Positions 1-8,860 of a DNA stretch of 36,085 bases are shown here, one piece after another. The DNA comes from Corallococcus carmarthensis (GTDB lineage Bacteria; Myxococcota; Myxococcia; Myxococcales; Myxococcaceae), in the NCBI RefSeq assembly GCF_003611695.1, contig NZ_RAWE01000085.1, positions 1 to 36,085 of the forward strand, in the 5' to 3' direction. Position 1 is the first letter of the stretch; each line of letters opens with the position of its first letter. The notes beneath the pieces were generated by a model. The model did no database searches. It was not told the origin of the DNA and saw only the letters and a program-made list of their open reading frames with translations. A program made the position numbers and the translations under genes.

Positions 1-1212
<1,212 letters not shown>

Positions 1213-1219
1213 GGGGTCC

Positions 1220-2206
1220 TCAGGCGGCGAACGTCAGCGTGAACACCATCCCTGGCTCCGCACTCCCCTGTGCCGCCACGTCGCCCCCCACGCCCGTCAT
1301 CACCCGCCTCAAGGCGGCCAGGGACAGCCCCGCGCCCCGCGCCAGCCGCGAGCCGAAGGGGTCGAACAGCGTGCCCTTCTCCTCTGGAGGCAGGGCCGCC
1401 GCCGGATCATCCAGGATGAGGCTGACGTGGCCGGGGTCGTCCTGGCGCAGCGTCACCTGGACGCGGCCCTCTTCGGGCAGGCCCATGGCCACGTTGAGCA
1501 GGACTTGAGCGAGCACGGGCCTCAACCGGTTGGGATCCACCCGCACGCGGGGCAGGTCCGCCTCTTCCTTCACATCCACCTCGATGCGGCGCTCGGCCAA
1601 CTCCGGGGCCACCATGGCGGTCGCCTCCTGGACGACCGAGCGCAGGGCGTGGGCGTCCAGGTTCGCGGCGCTCTCCCGGCCGTATTCGGAGAGGAGCCAC
1701 AGCATGCGCTCCATGGTCCGGATCTCGCGGTTGGCGATGGTGAGCCGCCGCTTGTCCCGGTCCGACAGGCCGGTGTTCCGGGCCAGCGTCTGCACCGCCA
1801 TCTTCACGGAGGAGAGCGGGTTGCGGATCTCATGGCTGAGCGACGAGGACAGCTTGCTGATCTGCACCGGCGGGGCGCCCTCCAGCACGGTGCCCAGGTC
1901 GAGCACGCCCGCGGCGGCCTCCTCGCCATCCATGCCCAGCACGAGCCGCAGGTGCGAGGCGGGCGGGTTGCCGGTGGGGCCGCCCGCGGAGAGGGTGACG
2001 AACTCCACCGCGCGGCGGTCCTCGCGCGCTCGCGCATCCAGTTCGCGGGCGCGCTCCTGCGAAACCCCGAGCGCGGTGTGCAGGGTCATGCCCACGAGCG
2101 CCTTGGCGTCCCGGCGCAGGACCTGGGCGCAATCACCCTCGGCACGTGTCACCCGGAGGTGGGGAGACCAGGCGAGCTGCGCGGCTTGCAGGAGATGGGC
2201 GTTCAT
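1220..2206 (-). CDS. Soluble sensor histidine kinase with a degenerate ATP-binding domain
   Basis: 328 aa, no membrane segment or signal peptide. Residues 1-110 look like a small sensor region, possibly PAS-like but not clearly so. The dimerisation/phospho-acceptor helix has the H-box SHEIRNPLSSVK with His125. The HATPase domain shows N238 in the N-box, an F-box FDPF at 281-284 and a G2-like GAGLSLA at 291-297. The G1 box, normally DxGxG, reads DDPAAAL at 266-272 and lacks the glycines. The ATG at 2206 is preferred over an in-frame ATG at 2260, because the longer form would overlap the start of the divergent gene at 2250. It is the first gene of a two-gene unit with the NtrC-type regulator 7 bp downstream and probably phosphorylates or dephosphorylates it. 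Confidence 0.92.
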   Translation of the reverse strand: MNAHLLQAAQLAWSPHLRVTRAEGDCAQVLRRDAKALVGMTLHTALGVSQERARELDARAREDRRAVEFVTLSAGGPTGNPPASHLRLVLGMDGEEAAAGVLDLGTVLEGAPPVQISKLSSSLSHEIRNPLSSVKMAVQTLARNTGLSDRDKRRLTIANREIRTMERMLWLLSEYGRESAANLDAHALRSVVQEATAMVAPELAERRIEVDVKEEADLPRVRVDPNRLRPVLAQVLLNVAMGLPEEGRVQVTLRQDDPGHVSLILDDPAAALPPEEKGTLFDPFGSRLARGAGLSLAALRRVMTGVGGDVAAQGSAEPGMVFTLTFAA

Positions 2207-2249
2207 TGGTGGACCTGAAACATACCGGGTAACGTCGAGTGCTGTCCCT

Positions 2250-5141
2250 ATGACCCGCACCCCACGTCCTCCGAAGAACCTTGTGGCCGCCCTTCTGTTC
2301 CTGTCCGGGGCGACCGCGCTCGTCTACGAGCTGGTCTGGTCCAAATACCTGGGGAACGTGCTGGGCAACAGCGGGCAGGCGCACGCCGTCGTGCTGGCCA
2401 CGTTCATGGGGGGCCTGGCGCTGGGGGCGTTTGTCTTCGGGCGGACAGCGGACCGGGTGAAGAGCCCGCTGGCGCTCTACGGGGTGCTGGAACTGGGCGT
2501 GGGCCTGTACGCGCTGGCGTTCCCCTATGTGCTGGGCGCGCTGGAGCACCTGTGGCTGGCCCTGGCGCCCCACGTGCCGGAGGGCCTGCGGGTGGCGCCG
2601 CGCCTGCTCGTGTCCTCGCTGTCGCTGGTGGTGCCCACGCTGCTCATGGGCGGCACGCTGCCGGCGCTGGTGCGCCACTTCGCGGCGAGCCTCGCGGGCG
2701 TGCGCAAGGAGCTGGCGCGGCTGTATGCCATCAACAGCCTGGGCGCGGCGGTGGGCGTCTACGTGGCGGGCACGCGGCTGGTGCCGCTGGTGGGCCTGTC
2801 CGCGTCCGCGCAGATCGCCGCCGGGCTCAACGTGTTCCTCGCGCTGGCGGCGCTGGCGCTGGCCCGGGAGCACCCACCGGCGGTGGTGGTGGGGGCGGCC
2901 GCGGCCGCGGAGGACGTGGCCTATCCCCGGCGGGCGGTGCGGGCCGCGCTCGTCGGCGTGATGCTGTCCGGCTTCACGTCCATGCTGTATCAGGTGACGT
3001 GGATCCGCCTGCTGGCCATTGTGCTGGGCGCTTCCACGTATGCCTTCACGCTCATCCTGACGGCGTTCATCCTGGGCATCGGCCTGGGCAGCTTCTGGCT
3101 GATGACGCGCAAGGAGGGTGGGGATTCGCTGAAACTGTATGGCTGGACGCAGGTGGGGCTGGTGTTGAGCCTCTGCGTGGCGCTGCCCCTGTACGTGCGG
3201 CTGCCGCACCTGTTCCGCTGGTCGGAGTGGATGCTCACGCGCGCGGTGGAGACGTGGCCCCTCTTCCAGGGCATCACCTTCGCGTTCTGCTGCGCGGTGC
3301 TGCTGGTGCCCACGTTCATCATGGGCGCGGCGTTCCCGGCGGCGGCCCGCGTGGCCACGGCGAAGGTGTCCGAGGTGGGGCGCGAGCTGGGCGGCGTGTA
3401 CCTGTGGAACACGGTGGGCACGCTGTCCGGCTCCGTGCTGGGCGGTCTGGTGCTGATGCCCTTCTGGGGCATGCAGGGCAACTTCATCGCGGGGGCGGTG
3501 GCGAACCTCCTCGCCGCGACGCTGGCGTTCCGGGCGCTGTCCGCGCCGAAGGAAGGGGAGGGCGCGAGCGCGGTGCCACCGGCTCCGGCCTGGCGGGCGC
3601 TGGCGCCGGTGGGCGTGGCGGCGGTGCTGGCGGCGGTGGTGCTGGGGAGCATGCAGGGCTGGCCGCAGCGGCTGTCCAGCATCGCGGCGGTGCGCGCGTA
3701 CAACAAGCCGCCGGAGAGCTACGCGAAGCTGGTGGAGGACACGGAGAAGGCCATCACCCCCCGGTTCTACGCGGACGACACCTTCGCCACGGTGATGGTG
3801 GGGGACCTGGCGAGCGAGAACCTCCGCTACATGAAGATCAACGGCAAGACGGACGCTTCGAACGGGGGGGACATCGAGACGCAGGTGATGGCGGGTCACC
3901 TGGGCGTGCTCCTGCACCCGCGCGACCCGAAGAACGTGCTGGTCATCGGCTCCGGCGCGGCCATCACCACGGGCAGCGTGCTGTCTCACCCGGTGGAGCG
4001 CCTGGACATGGTGGAGATCTCCCCGGCGGTCATCGAGGCGGCGCGCCTGTTCAAGGCGGACAACCGCAACGCGGTGGATGATCCGCGCACGCACGTGCAC
4101 ATCGACGACGCGAAGACGTTCATGGCGCTGGCGCCCATCAAGTACGACCTCATCGTCAGCGTGCCGTCCAACCCCTGGGTGACGGGCGTGTCCGGCCTCT
4201 TCACGCGCGACTTCTTCCAGCTGGTGGACAAGCACCTGACGGACGACGGCGTGCTGGTGCAGTGGATCCACACCTACGAGAGCAACCGCGAGCTGGTGCG
4301 GCTGGTGATGCGCACGCTGCAGGACACCTTCCCCCACGCCACGACGTGGTTGGGGCCGGAGGACCTGGTGCTGGTGGCCAGCCGCAAGCCGCTGTCGTTC
4401 GACGCGGCGACGGTCGCCGCGCGCATGGCCCGGCCGGACGTGAAGGCGGACCTGGCGCGGGTGGAGATCAACGACATGTTCGGCTTCTTGTCCAAGCAGG
4501 TGCACACCGAGGCCGGGCAGCGGGACTTCGCGGGCGAGGGGCCGCTCAACACGGACGACCACAACCTGCTGGAGTACGCCTCGCCGGTGGCCTTCTTCCT
4601 GGCGAACCTGGACGTGCGCGTGAAGGACGAGCGCCGGGCACCGGACTCAGGGCCCGGGCTGCTCCTGCATCAGTACCTGCGCGAGCACCCGCCCACCGCC
4701 GAGCAGGTCGCGGGGCTGTACCGCAACGTGGATCGCTACCATTCGGAGAAGGATCCGGTGGTGCGGGGCGTGGCGACGTTGTGGCGTTCGCTGGCGCCGG
4801 AGGACCCCGCGTCGGCGCTCGCGCTGGGCCGGGCGGTGCTGGCGCAGGGGGACCTGACCCTGGCGGCGTCGCTGCTGGAGCCGGAGGTGGCGCGGGGCGG
4901 CCGTTCGCCGGAGCTGGTGACGGAGTACCTCAAGCTGGTGACGGCCCGGACCTGGTCGTCGCGCACGGTGTGGACGCCGATGAACGCGGACGGGGCGCTG
5001 GCGCTGGGCCGGGAGGTGGCGGCCCGGTACCCCCAGGACGCGAAGCTGCAGAAGGCGTTCAAGGCCTACTGCGAGGCCCTGCCACCGGCCGCCTGCGAGA
5101 GCACGGCCCGTACGCCCACCGCGGCCCCCGGCGGACCCTGA
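2250..5141 (+). CDS. Fused polytopic membrane / spermidine-synthase-like protein
   Basis: 963 aa. Roughly residues 1-490 are a series of hydrophobic helices starting with LVAALLFLSGATALVYELVW, as in the 'fused MFS/spermidine synthase' family. From about residue 560 there is a Rossmann methyltransferase-like fold of the spermidine synthase type: glycine loop NVLVIGSGAAITTGS, then the acidic strand LDMVEISPAVIEAA. The place of the catalytic Asp motif of true spermidine synthases (usually D-S-x-D-P) reads IVSVPSNPW, so polyamine synthesis is doubtful. The last 150-200 residues are helical and resemble TPR-like repeats. The ATG at 2250 directly precedes the first helix. It is divergent from the histidine kinase, with 43 bp between the starts. 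Substrate unknown; the membrane location is an inference from hydrophobicity. Confidence 0.9.
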   Translation: MTRTPRPPKNLVAALLFLSGATALVYELVWSKYLGNVLGNSGQAHAVVLATFMGGLALGAFVFGRTADRVKSPLALYGVLELGVGLYALAFPYVLGALEHLWLALAPHVPEGLRVAPRLLVSSLSLVVPTLLMGGTLPALVRHFAASLAGVRKELARLYAINSLGAAVGVYVAGTRLVPLVGLSASAQIAAGLNVFLALAALALAREHPPAVVVGAAAAAEDVAYPRRAVRAALVGVMLSGFTSMLYQVTWIRLLAIVLGASTYAFTLILTAFILGIGLGSFWLMTRKEGGDSLKLYGWTQVGLVLSLCVALPLYVRLPHLFRWSEWMLTRAVETWPLFQGITFAFCCAVLLVPTFIMGAAFPAAARVATAKVSEVGRELGGVYLWNTVGTLSGSVLGGLVLMPFWGMQGNFIAGAVANLLAATLAFRALSAPKEGEGASAVPPAPAWRALAPVGVAAVLAAVVLGSMQGWPQRLSSIAAVRAYNKPPESYAKLVEDTEKAITPRFYADDTFATVMVGDLASENLRYMKINGKTDASNGGDIETQVMAGHLGVLLHPRDPKNVLVIGSGAAITTGSVLSHPVERLDMVEISPAVIEAARLFKADNRNAVDDPRTHVHIDDAKTFMALAPIKYDLIVSVPSNPWVTGVSGLFTRDFFQLVDKHLTDDGVLVQWIHTYESNRELVRLVMRTLQDTFPHATTWLGPEDLVLVASRKPLSFDAATVAARMARPDVKADLARVEINDMFGFLSKQVHTEAGQRDFAGEGPLNTDDHNLLEYASPVAFFLANLDVRVKDERRAPDSGPGLLLHQYLREHPPTAEQVAGLYRNVDRYHSEKDPVVRGVATLWRSLAPEDPASALALGRAVLAQGDLTLAASLLEPEVARGGRSPELVTEYLKLVTARTWSSRTVWTPMNADGALALGREVAARYPQDAKLQKAFKAYCEALPPAACESTARTPTAAPGGP

Positions 5142-5316
5142 AACAGGGGCGGATGAAACCTTGAGTGGCTCCAGGTCCGCGATATTCCTTGATCCGGCCC
5201 CCCCATCCTCCCGATGACGGATGGAGGTGCTTGCTCGCCCGTTGTACTGTCCGTATCGACCCTGACTTCCCGCAGGGTGTGTCTCTCCACCGCTGCAACG
5301 ACCCCCGGAGTTTCCC

Positions 5317-5583
5317 ATGAACGCGATCGCGAAGGCCCCGAAGAAGCAGTTCCGCAAGAACCGTGGTCAGGGCATGACCGAGTACATCATCATCGTGGCC
5401 CTCATCGCGATCGCCGCCATCGGCGTGATCACGCTGTTCGGCGACAACATCCGCAAGCTGTTCGGCGCCTCCGCCGCGGCGCTGGCCGGTGAGGACAACG
5501 TGGCGAACGACGGCCAGACGGCGTCCGACGCGCTGAAGAAGAAGACGATGAAGAACTTCGGCCAGAACAACACCTACAACTGA
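5317..5583 (+). CDS. Flp-type pilin (class IVb prepilin-like)
   Basis: 88 aa. The N-terminus is basic and short and ends with a prepilin peptidase site: G17 followed by QGMTEY, which puts Glu22 at +5 and Tyr23 at +6 of the mature protein, as in Flp/Tad pilins. A 20-residue hydrophobic helix follows (IIIVALIAIAAIGVITLFGD), then a short polar tail. A GGAG Shine-Dalgarno sequence lies 8 bp before the ATG. The gene is monocistronic: a strong intrinsic terminator starts 18 bp after the stop. No tadA, cpaB or rcpA genes lie in the window, so the assembly machine must be elsewhere, or the protein serves another export system. Its role in adhesion is inferred only from the family. Confidence 0.9.
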   Translation: MNAIAKAPKKQFRKNRGQGMTEYIIIVALIAIAAIGVITLFGDNIRKLFGASAAALAGEDNVANDGQTASDALKKKTMKNFGQNNTYN

Positions 5584-5601
5584 GCCATCTCGGTTGTGTG
5601 G

Positions 5602-5645
5602 AAATGGCAGGTCCCTCCACTTGGAAGGGCCTGCCATTTTTCTTT
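5602..5645 (+). terminator. Intrinsic terminator of the pilin gene
   Basis: A 17-nt arm beginning AAATGGCAGG at 5602 pairs with an arm ending CCTGCCATTT (15 of 17 positions), with the loop ACTT. A run of T residues interrupted by a single C follows. It lies 18 bp after the pilin stop and before the convergent membrane protein gene; the A-rich left arm could make it work for the minus strand as well. Confidence 0.9.
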
Positions 5646-5659
5646 GCGGGGTGGGGGGA

Positions 5660-6856
5660 CTACCGCGCGTCGGAGGCCGGGCGGGGCGCGAGGGTGAAGC
5701 CCAGCCGGCGCAGCATCACCTGCCGGATGGAGGGGATGCGGAAGCGGAAGATGAAGGCGTCCGCGAAGTAGTGGGCGAGCACGCACGCGAAGCCCAGCGA
5801 GGTGAGCGCGCGGAGCAGGGGATGCGCCTGCGCGCCGCCGCCAATGCCCAGCGAGCCGCGCATGGGGCCATCCAGCAGGAAGCCATGCACCACGCCCAGC
5901 GCGAACAGCGGGAGCATGGACACGGCCATCGCGGGCCAGATGAGCTTCTGGCTCAGGCGGGGTGAGTCACCCTCGCGCGGCTCCAGCATGCGGGCGCTGA
6001 GGACGTAGTACTCCAGGCCGTGCATGCCTGGGAGCATGACGTAGCCCCAGGACGGGGCCACGAGCGCGAGCCCGGTCGCCGTGGCCATGCCCAGGAGGTA
6101 GAGCACCTTGGGGCCGCTGGCGGTGCCGGAGCGGAGCACGGAGCGGAACAGCAGGAGGAAGTAGCCCAGCCAGACGGCGATGAGCACGGGGAGCGTCTGC
6201 CACGGAAGGACGGCGCCCTGGCCCACGTCGAGGTAGGCGGCGGCGCCCGGGGCGGCGGACTCGGCGACGAAGAAGATGCGGGTGAGGAGGACGGAGAGGA
6301 GCAGCGGGACGTAGAGCTGCTGGAGCTTGCGTTCGAGGGGTGAGGGCGGGGACAGGCCCTCCTGTCCGCCGCGCAGGCCATGCAGGGACCACAGGCCCCG
6401 GTGTTGCGACAGGGTGTGGTGCATGCCGAAGACGTTGAAGATGACGGCGACGGCGAAGGTGTGGATGGAGCGGTCGGCGTAGAAGGTGAAGAACAGGGCC
6501 GCGCCCACGGCGAGCATGGCGACCGCGCCGGCGAGGATGTTTCGCGGCTGCTTGGGGGCGGCGGTGAGCACGTCGCGGTGCACGCCGAAGAGCAGGAACG
6601 TGAGGATGACGTGCGTGGCGTTGCCCAGGAGGTTCTGGGCGGTCCATCCCAGGATCCGGTGGGCGTTGTCCGCCGCATCCGGCGCGAGGAACGCGCTGGC
6701 GACGGCGGCCACCAGCGTCAGGGCCAGGGGGATGCCCAGGATGGCGAGGTCGGCCCGGGGGGAGAACAGCCACAGGCGGCGAAAGCGCAGGGTGCCAGGC
6801 GCGGCCGGCGTGTCCTGCTCCGTGGCGGTGGCGACTCCGGGGCTCAGCGGTGTCAT
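5660..6856 (-). CDS. Polytopic membrane protein of unknown function
   Basis: 398 aa with about eight to ten hydrophobic helices, for example LAILGIPLALTLVAAVASAF and VYPLL-like stretches in the middle. His-containing motifs sit near helix ends (NATHVILTFLLFGVHRD, FGMHHTLSQHRG, PGMHGLEYYVLSAR), a pattern seen in some metal- or haem-binding membrane enzymes; this is only a suggestion. I do not recognise a named family. The ATG at 6856 is preceded by a stretch that was copied elsewhere: the first ~33 codons and the upstream region recur at 7730-7935. The gene converges on the pilin gene and shares its terminator region. Confidence 0.85.
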   Translation of the reverse strand: MTPLSPGVATATEQDTPAAPGTLRFRRLWLFSPRADLAILGIPLALTLVAAVASAFLAPDAADNAHRILGWTAQNLLGNATHVILTFLLFGVHRDVLTAAPKQPRNILAGAVAMLAVGAALFFTFYADRSIHTFAVAVIFNVFGMHHTLSQHRGLWSLHGLRGGQEGLSPPSPLERKLQQLYVPLLLSVLLTRIFFVAESAAPGAAAYLDVGQGAVLPWQTLPVLIAVWLGYFLLLFRSVLRSGTASGPKVLYLLGMATATGLALVAPSWGYVMLPGMHGLEYYVLSARMLEPREGDSPRLSQKLIWPAMAVSMLPLFALGVVHGFLLDGPMRGSLGIGGGAQAHPLLRALTSLGFACVLAHYFADAFIFRFRIPSIRQVMLRRLGFTLAPRPASDAR

Positions 6857-6990
6857 GGGGCTGGGAGTATACCGGGTCGCCCAGGCCCCCAGAACCCGAG
6901 CCAGCCTGCCTGCCAGGCGAGAGGAAGGGAGGGTGGGGTGGGGACGCGCCCGGGGGACGGTTCAAGCCGACGGAGGTGGGACGGATGCCA
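6763..6990. repeat. Duplicated segment, copy A
   Basis: Covers the first ~31 codons of the minus-strand membrane protein gene, its upstream region and a plus-strand ribosome binding site plus ATG (GGAGGTGGGACGGATGCC). It matches 7730-7935 closely (near identity over about 110 bp, then patchier, with about 21 bp missing in the second copy). Confidence 0.85.
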
Positions 6991-7355
6991 CTCAGTCATG
7001 GAACCTCTCTGATGAGTCCACGAAGGCGAAGGAGGAGTCCAGGCGGCTTTTCCCGTATGGCCATGGGCACGAAACCGACATGAAGCGGGATGCTGTGCGG
7101 CATTGTTCCGCAAGTTGGGGGGATTCGATGTCGACGGCCATGGCAGGGTGGTTGAATGAGGCGGAGAGCTGGCCCAATGGAAACACCCCCGCGGAGCGGT
7201 CCATGGATTTGAACAACAATCGATGTGGCCGGCAGTTGGCGCGTGAGCGAGGGCTGACGGGAAAGCCCTGCATGGACTTGTGCGTGGAGGCCTTGTCCAA
7301 TGGTTCGTTGACGACTGATGACATGGGGGGTGGGCCATCAACAGGACCTTACTGA
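6985..7355 (+). pseudogene. Relic of a DUF6973-like gene without a usable start
   Basis: The reading frame ending with the TGA at 7353-7355 encodes HGHETDMKRDAVRHC, then a stretch ending in MDLNNNRCGRQLA. The RHA/RHC motif followed by D-x-x-NN-x-x-GR is, to my knowledge, the pattern of the DUF6973 type of domain found alone or at the end of secreted proteins. The convincing coding signal starts upstream of the first in-frame ATG (7080). The well-placed ATG with a GGAGGTG ribosome site at 6985 is in another frame and meets a stop at 7081-7083. A frameshift or 5' deletion after the duplicated segment is the simplest reading. It could still be expressed from the ATG at 7080 as a 91-residue fragment. 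Confidence 0.55.
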
Positions 7356-7696
7356 AGATTCTGGGAGGCGGGCTGCTGGCCCTGGCGGCTCTTTTTCTTA
7401 CGATCTATGTCATGGGGAGGACCCGAATTGTTGTCGTGAATGAGACCGGACGGGAGCTGCGTGTTTTGACTGCCCGGATTCCTGGTGAGCAATGTGTTTT
7501 TGAAAACGTCCCGCCCCACGGTCGTGTCACCTGCCGGGGGCGGGCAAACGCTGACGGGAACCTGTCTGTTGACCTGGAGTTTACGGATGGCAGCAAGGCC
7601 CAGCTGGGGTCCGATGCGTACGTGAATGCGCTGCTCGGATTGCGCGGAGTCGCTACCGTGAATGCGGACGGTGGAATCAGTCTGCAGGAAGACTGA
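7337..7696 (+). CDS. Small membrane-anchored protein; start codon ATC, CTG or a later ATG
   Basis: An ATG at 7412 gives 94 aa with no signal, but the frame is open upstream and encodes a typical N-terminal anchor: basic INRTLLK, then LGGGLLALAALFLTIYV. The first plausible initiation site is ATC at 7337, 4 nt after GGGGGGTGGG, giving 119 aa; CTG at 7352 is another option. In-frame stops lie at 7316-7321. The soluble part starts RIVVVNETGRELRVL and is rich in beta-strand pattern, resembling small carboxypeptidase-like or immunoglobulin-like folds, but no family is recognised. It overlaps the end of the DUF6973-like relic, so the two were probably a coupled pair. GC content is lower than in flanking operons. 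Confidence 0.6.
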   Translation: MNRTLLKILGGGLLALAALFLTIYVMGRTRIVVVNETGRELRVLTARIPGEQCVFENVPPHGRVTCRGRANADGNLSVDLEFTDGSKAQLGSDAYVNALLGLRGVATVNADGGISLQED

Positions 7697-7729
7697 GCAC
7701 CGCGGCGATGGACCCTGCGGACCGGAGAG

Positions 7730-7935
7730 AGAACAGCCACGGACGGCGAAAGCGCAGGGTGCCGGGAACGGCCGGCATGTCCTGCTCCGTGGCGGTGGCG
7801 ACTCCGGGGCTCAGCGGTGTCATGGGACTGGGAGTATACCGGGTCCCCTGGCCCCAAGAACCCGAGCCACCCTGCCTGCCAAGCGAGAGGCGGAGGGGGG
7901 CGCGCCCATGGGACGACGGAGGTGTGACGGATGCC
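7730..7935. repeat. Duplicated segment, copy B, with fossil N-terminus of the membrane protein gene
   Basis: Second copy of 6763-6990. On the minus strand it still reads MTPLSPGVATATEQDMPAV and about 15 further residues from the 5660-6856 protein, then loses similarity. At its other end it provides GGAGGTGTGACGG and the ATG of the next gene at 7931. The fragment has no continuing coding function. Confidence 0.85.
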
Positions 7936-8257
7936 GCGAGGACGACCCATTGCTTCACTGACTCCAGATTCATACCGGGAGTGGCTGAACCTGGCGGCGG
8001 CCTACCTTGCGATGGTCACGTGCATCGCCGTGGTGTCCTGGGGACGCCCGCTCCTCGGTGGCCCCGTGTTCTGGATGCTTTGGGGCGTGTGGCTGGCTGT
8101 CACGGTGTTCTTTCTGGGGCGGCGCGCCTGGTTGATTCATGCCTCGCGGGCTTCGACCTTCACTGACGCCGACATAAACCTGTGGACCTGCTTCCAGGTG
8201 TTGGGTGTCGCCTCTTTCGCCGTGAGTTGGGCCAGTGGGTTCACCTTCCATCGTTGA
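7931..8257 (+). CDS. Small membrane protein, unknown
   Basis: 108 aa with three predicted membrane helices: WLNLAAAYLAMVTCIAVVSW, FWMLWGVWLAVTVFFLG and FQVLGVASFAVSWASGF. A GGAGGTG ribosome binding site lies 6 bp before the ATG; site and start codon come from the duplicated segment (copy B). No family is recognised. It is the first gene of a series of short plus-strand genes between two regions of ordinary housekeeping genes. Confidence 0.7.
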   Translation: MPRGRPIASLTPDSYREWLNLAAAYLAMVTCIAVVSWGRPLLGGPVFWMLWGVWLAVTVFFLGRRAWLIHASRASTFTDADINLWTCFQVLGVASFAVSWASGFTFHR

Positions 8258-8324
8258 GGACACCCATGCGTGGATGCTGGTCGATGGGTATGACTTCTCC
8301 GTCGAATGGGTGGGGCGGGTCTAA
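8240..8324 (+). pseudogene. Possible C-terminal gene remnant
   Basis: After the 7931-8257 gene, the other frame reads SIVEDTHAWMLVDGYDFSVE and WVGRV before a TAA at 8322-8324. The composition looks like real protein, but no start is available. It could be the original end of the preceding gene after a frameshift, or a leftover of a lost neighbour. A GGGGCG/CGCCCC hairpin overlaps its stop. Confidence 0.25.
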
Positions 8325-8351
8325 ACGCCCCATACACGAGTCCAGCGGGTT

Positions 8352-8382
8352 GGAGCGTTGATCCCCGGTTGGGAAACGCTCC
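8352..8382. terminator. Hairpin, possible factor-assisted terminator
   Basis: GGAGCGTT at 8352 pairs perfectly with AACGCTCC ending at 8382, with a 15-nt loop and no T run. It lies between the small membrane protein and the first lipoprotein gene; it may instead be an mRNA leader structure. Confidence 0.3.
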
Positions 8383-8453
8383 ATCCGAGTGCCCTGCGTT
8401 CCTCGCGATCCAACTCCACTGAGTCCGCCTACTCCTCGTCGGCAGGTAAGAAC

Positions 8454-8747
8454 ATGAAACCCGAATGGCTTTTGCTGGTGCCCCTGATTCTCCTTTCCTC
8501 CTGTGCTGTTAGCCGTGGTCCCAAGATGGCCCCAGTTCATGGTCAAGATGGAGGGAGCTGCAGGAGTAGCTCCGACTGCGAAGAGGAGCTGGAATGCATG
8601 TTCTGGCCGCTGACAACACCGGAGTCAGCAGGTACGTGTCAGCGGGCGTGCGAAGAGACTTCGGATTGCCCGATCGGACAGCTGTGCGGCGGGGGATTTT
8701 TTACCGATTCGCCGGGATCTTTTTGCACCCCTCCGGGCGTCTCCTGA
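8454..8747 (+). CDS. Cys-rich lipoprotein A
   Basis: 97 aa. The ATG at 8454 is chosen because it is followed directly by a lipoprotein signal peptide, MKPEWLLLVPLILLSSC, with the lipobox LLSSC. The mature part has eight cysteines spaced C-x5-C-x5-C, then C-x3-C-x5-C-x5-C, then a final C. The same layout occurs in the lipoprotein encoded at 8989-9309. Such patterns suggest a small disulfide-bonded knot on the cell surface or in the periplasm. Function unknown. The weak GGCAGGTAAG upstream is the likely ribosome site. Confidence 0.75.
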   Translation: MKPEWLLLVPLILLSSCAVSRGPKMAPVHGQDGGSCRSSSDCEEELECMFWPLTTPESAGTCQRACEETSDCPIGQLCGGGFFTDSPGSFCTPPGVS

Positions 8748-8860
8748 TGGAGATGCGTTCAGACATGCCCCCACTGGCACAACCTCCAGCTTTCGCCCCA
8801 CTCCGGATTCCTCGTCCTCGGCTGCTGCGTCATGCTCCTACGCCGGCTCTGTCCTGACAT

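Noticed and set aside
2133-4562. 809-codon minus-strand open frame opposite the spermidine-synthase-like gene
   Set aside because: Composition is His/Arg/Gln-rich and without domains, typical of the antisense frame of a GC-rich gene.
5225-5245. Sigma-54 promoter (GG-N10-GC) before the pilin gene
   Set aside because: The GG and GC elements (TGGAGGTGCTTGCT) are 8 bp apart instead of 10, so the match fails.
7330-7440. Alternative 36-codon frame from GTG 7330
   Set aside because: Its composition is unlike protein, while the overlapping frame encodes a clear membrane anchor continuing into a long ORF.
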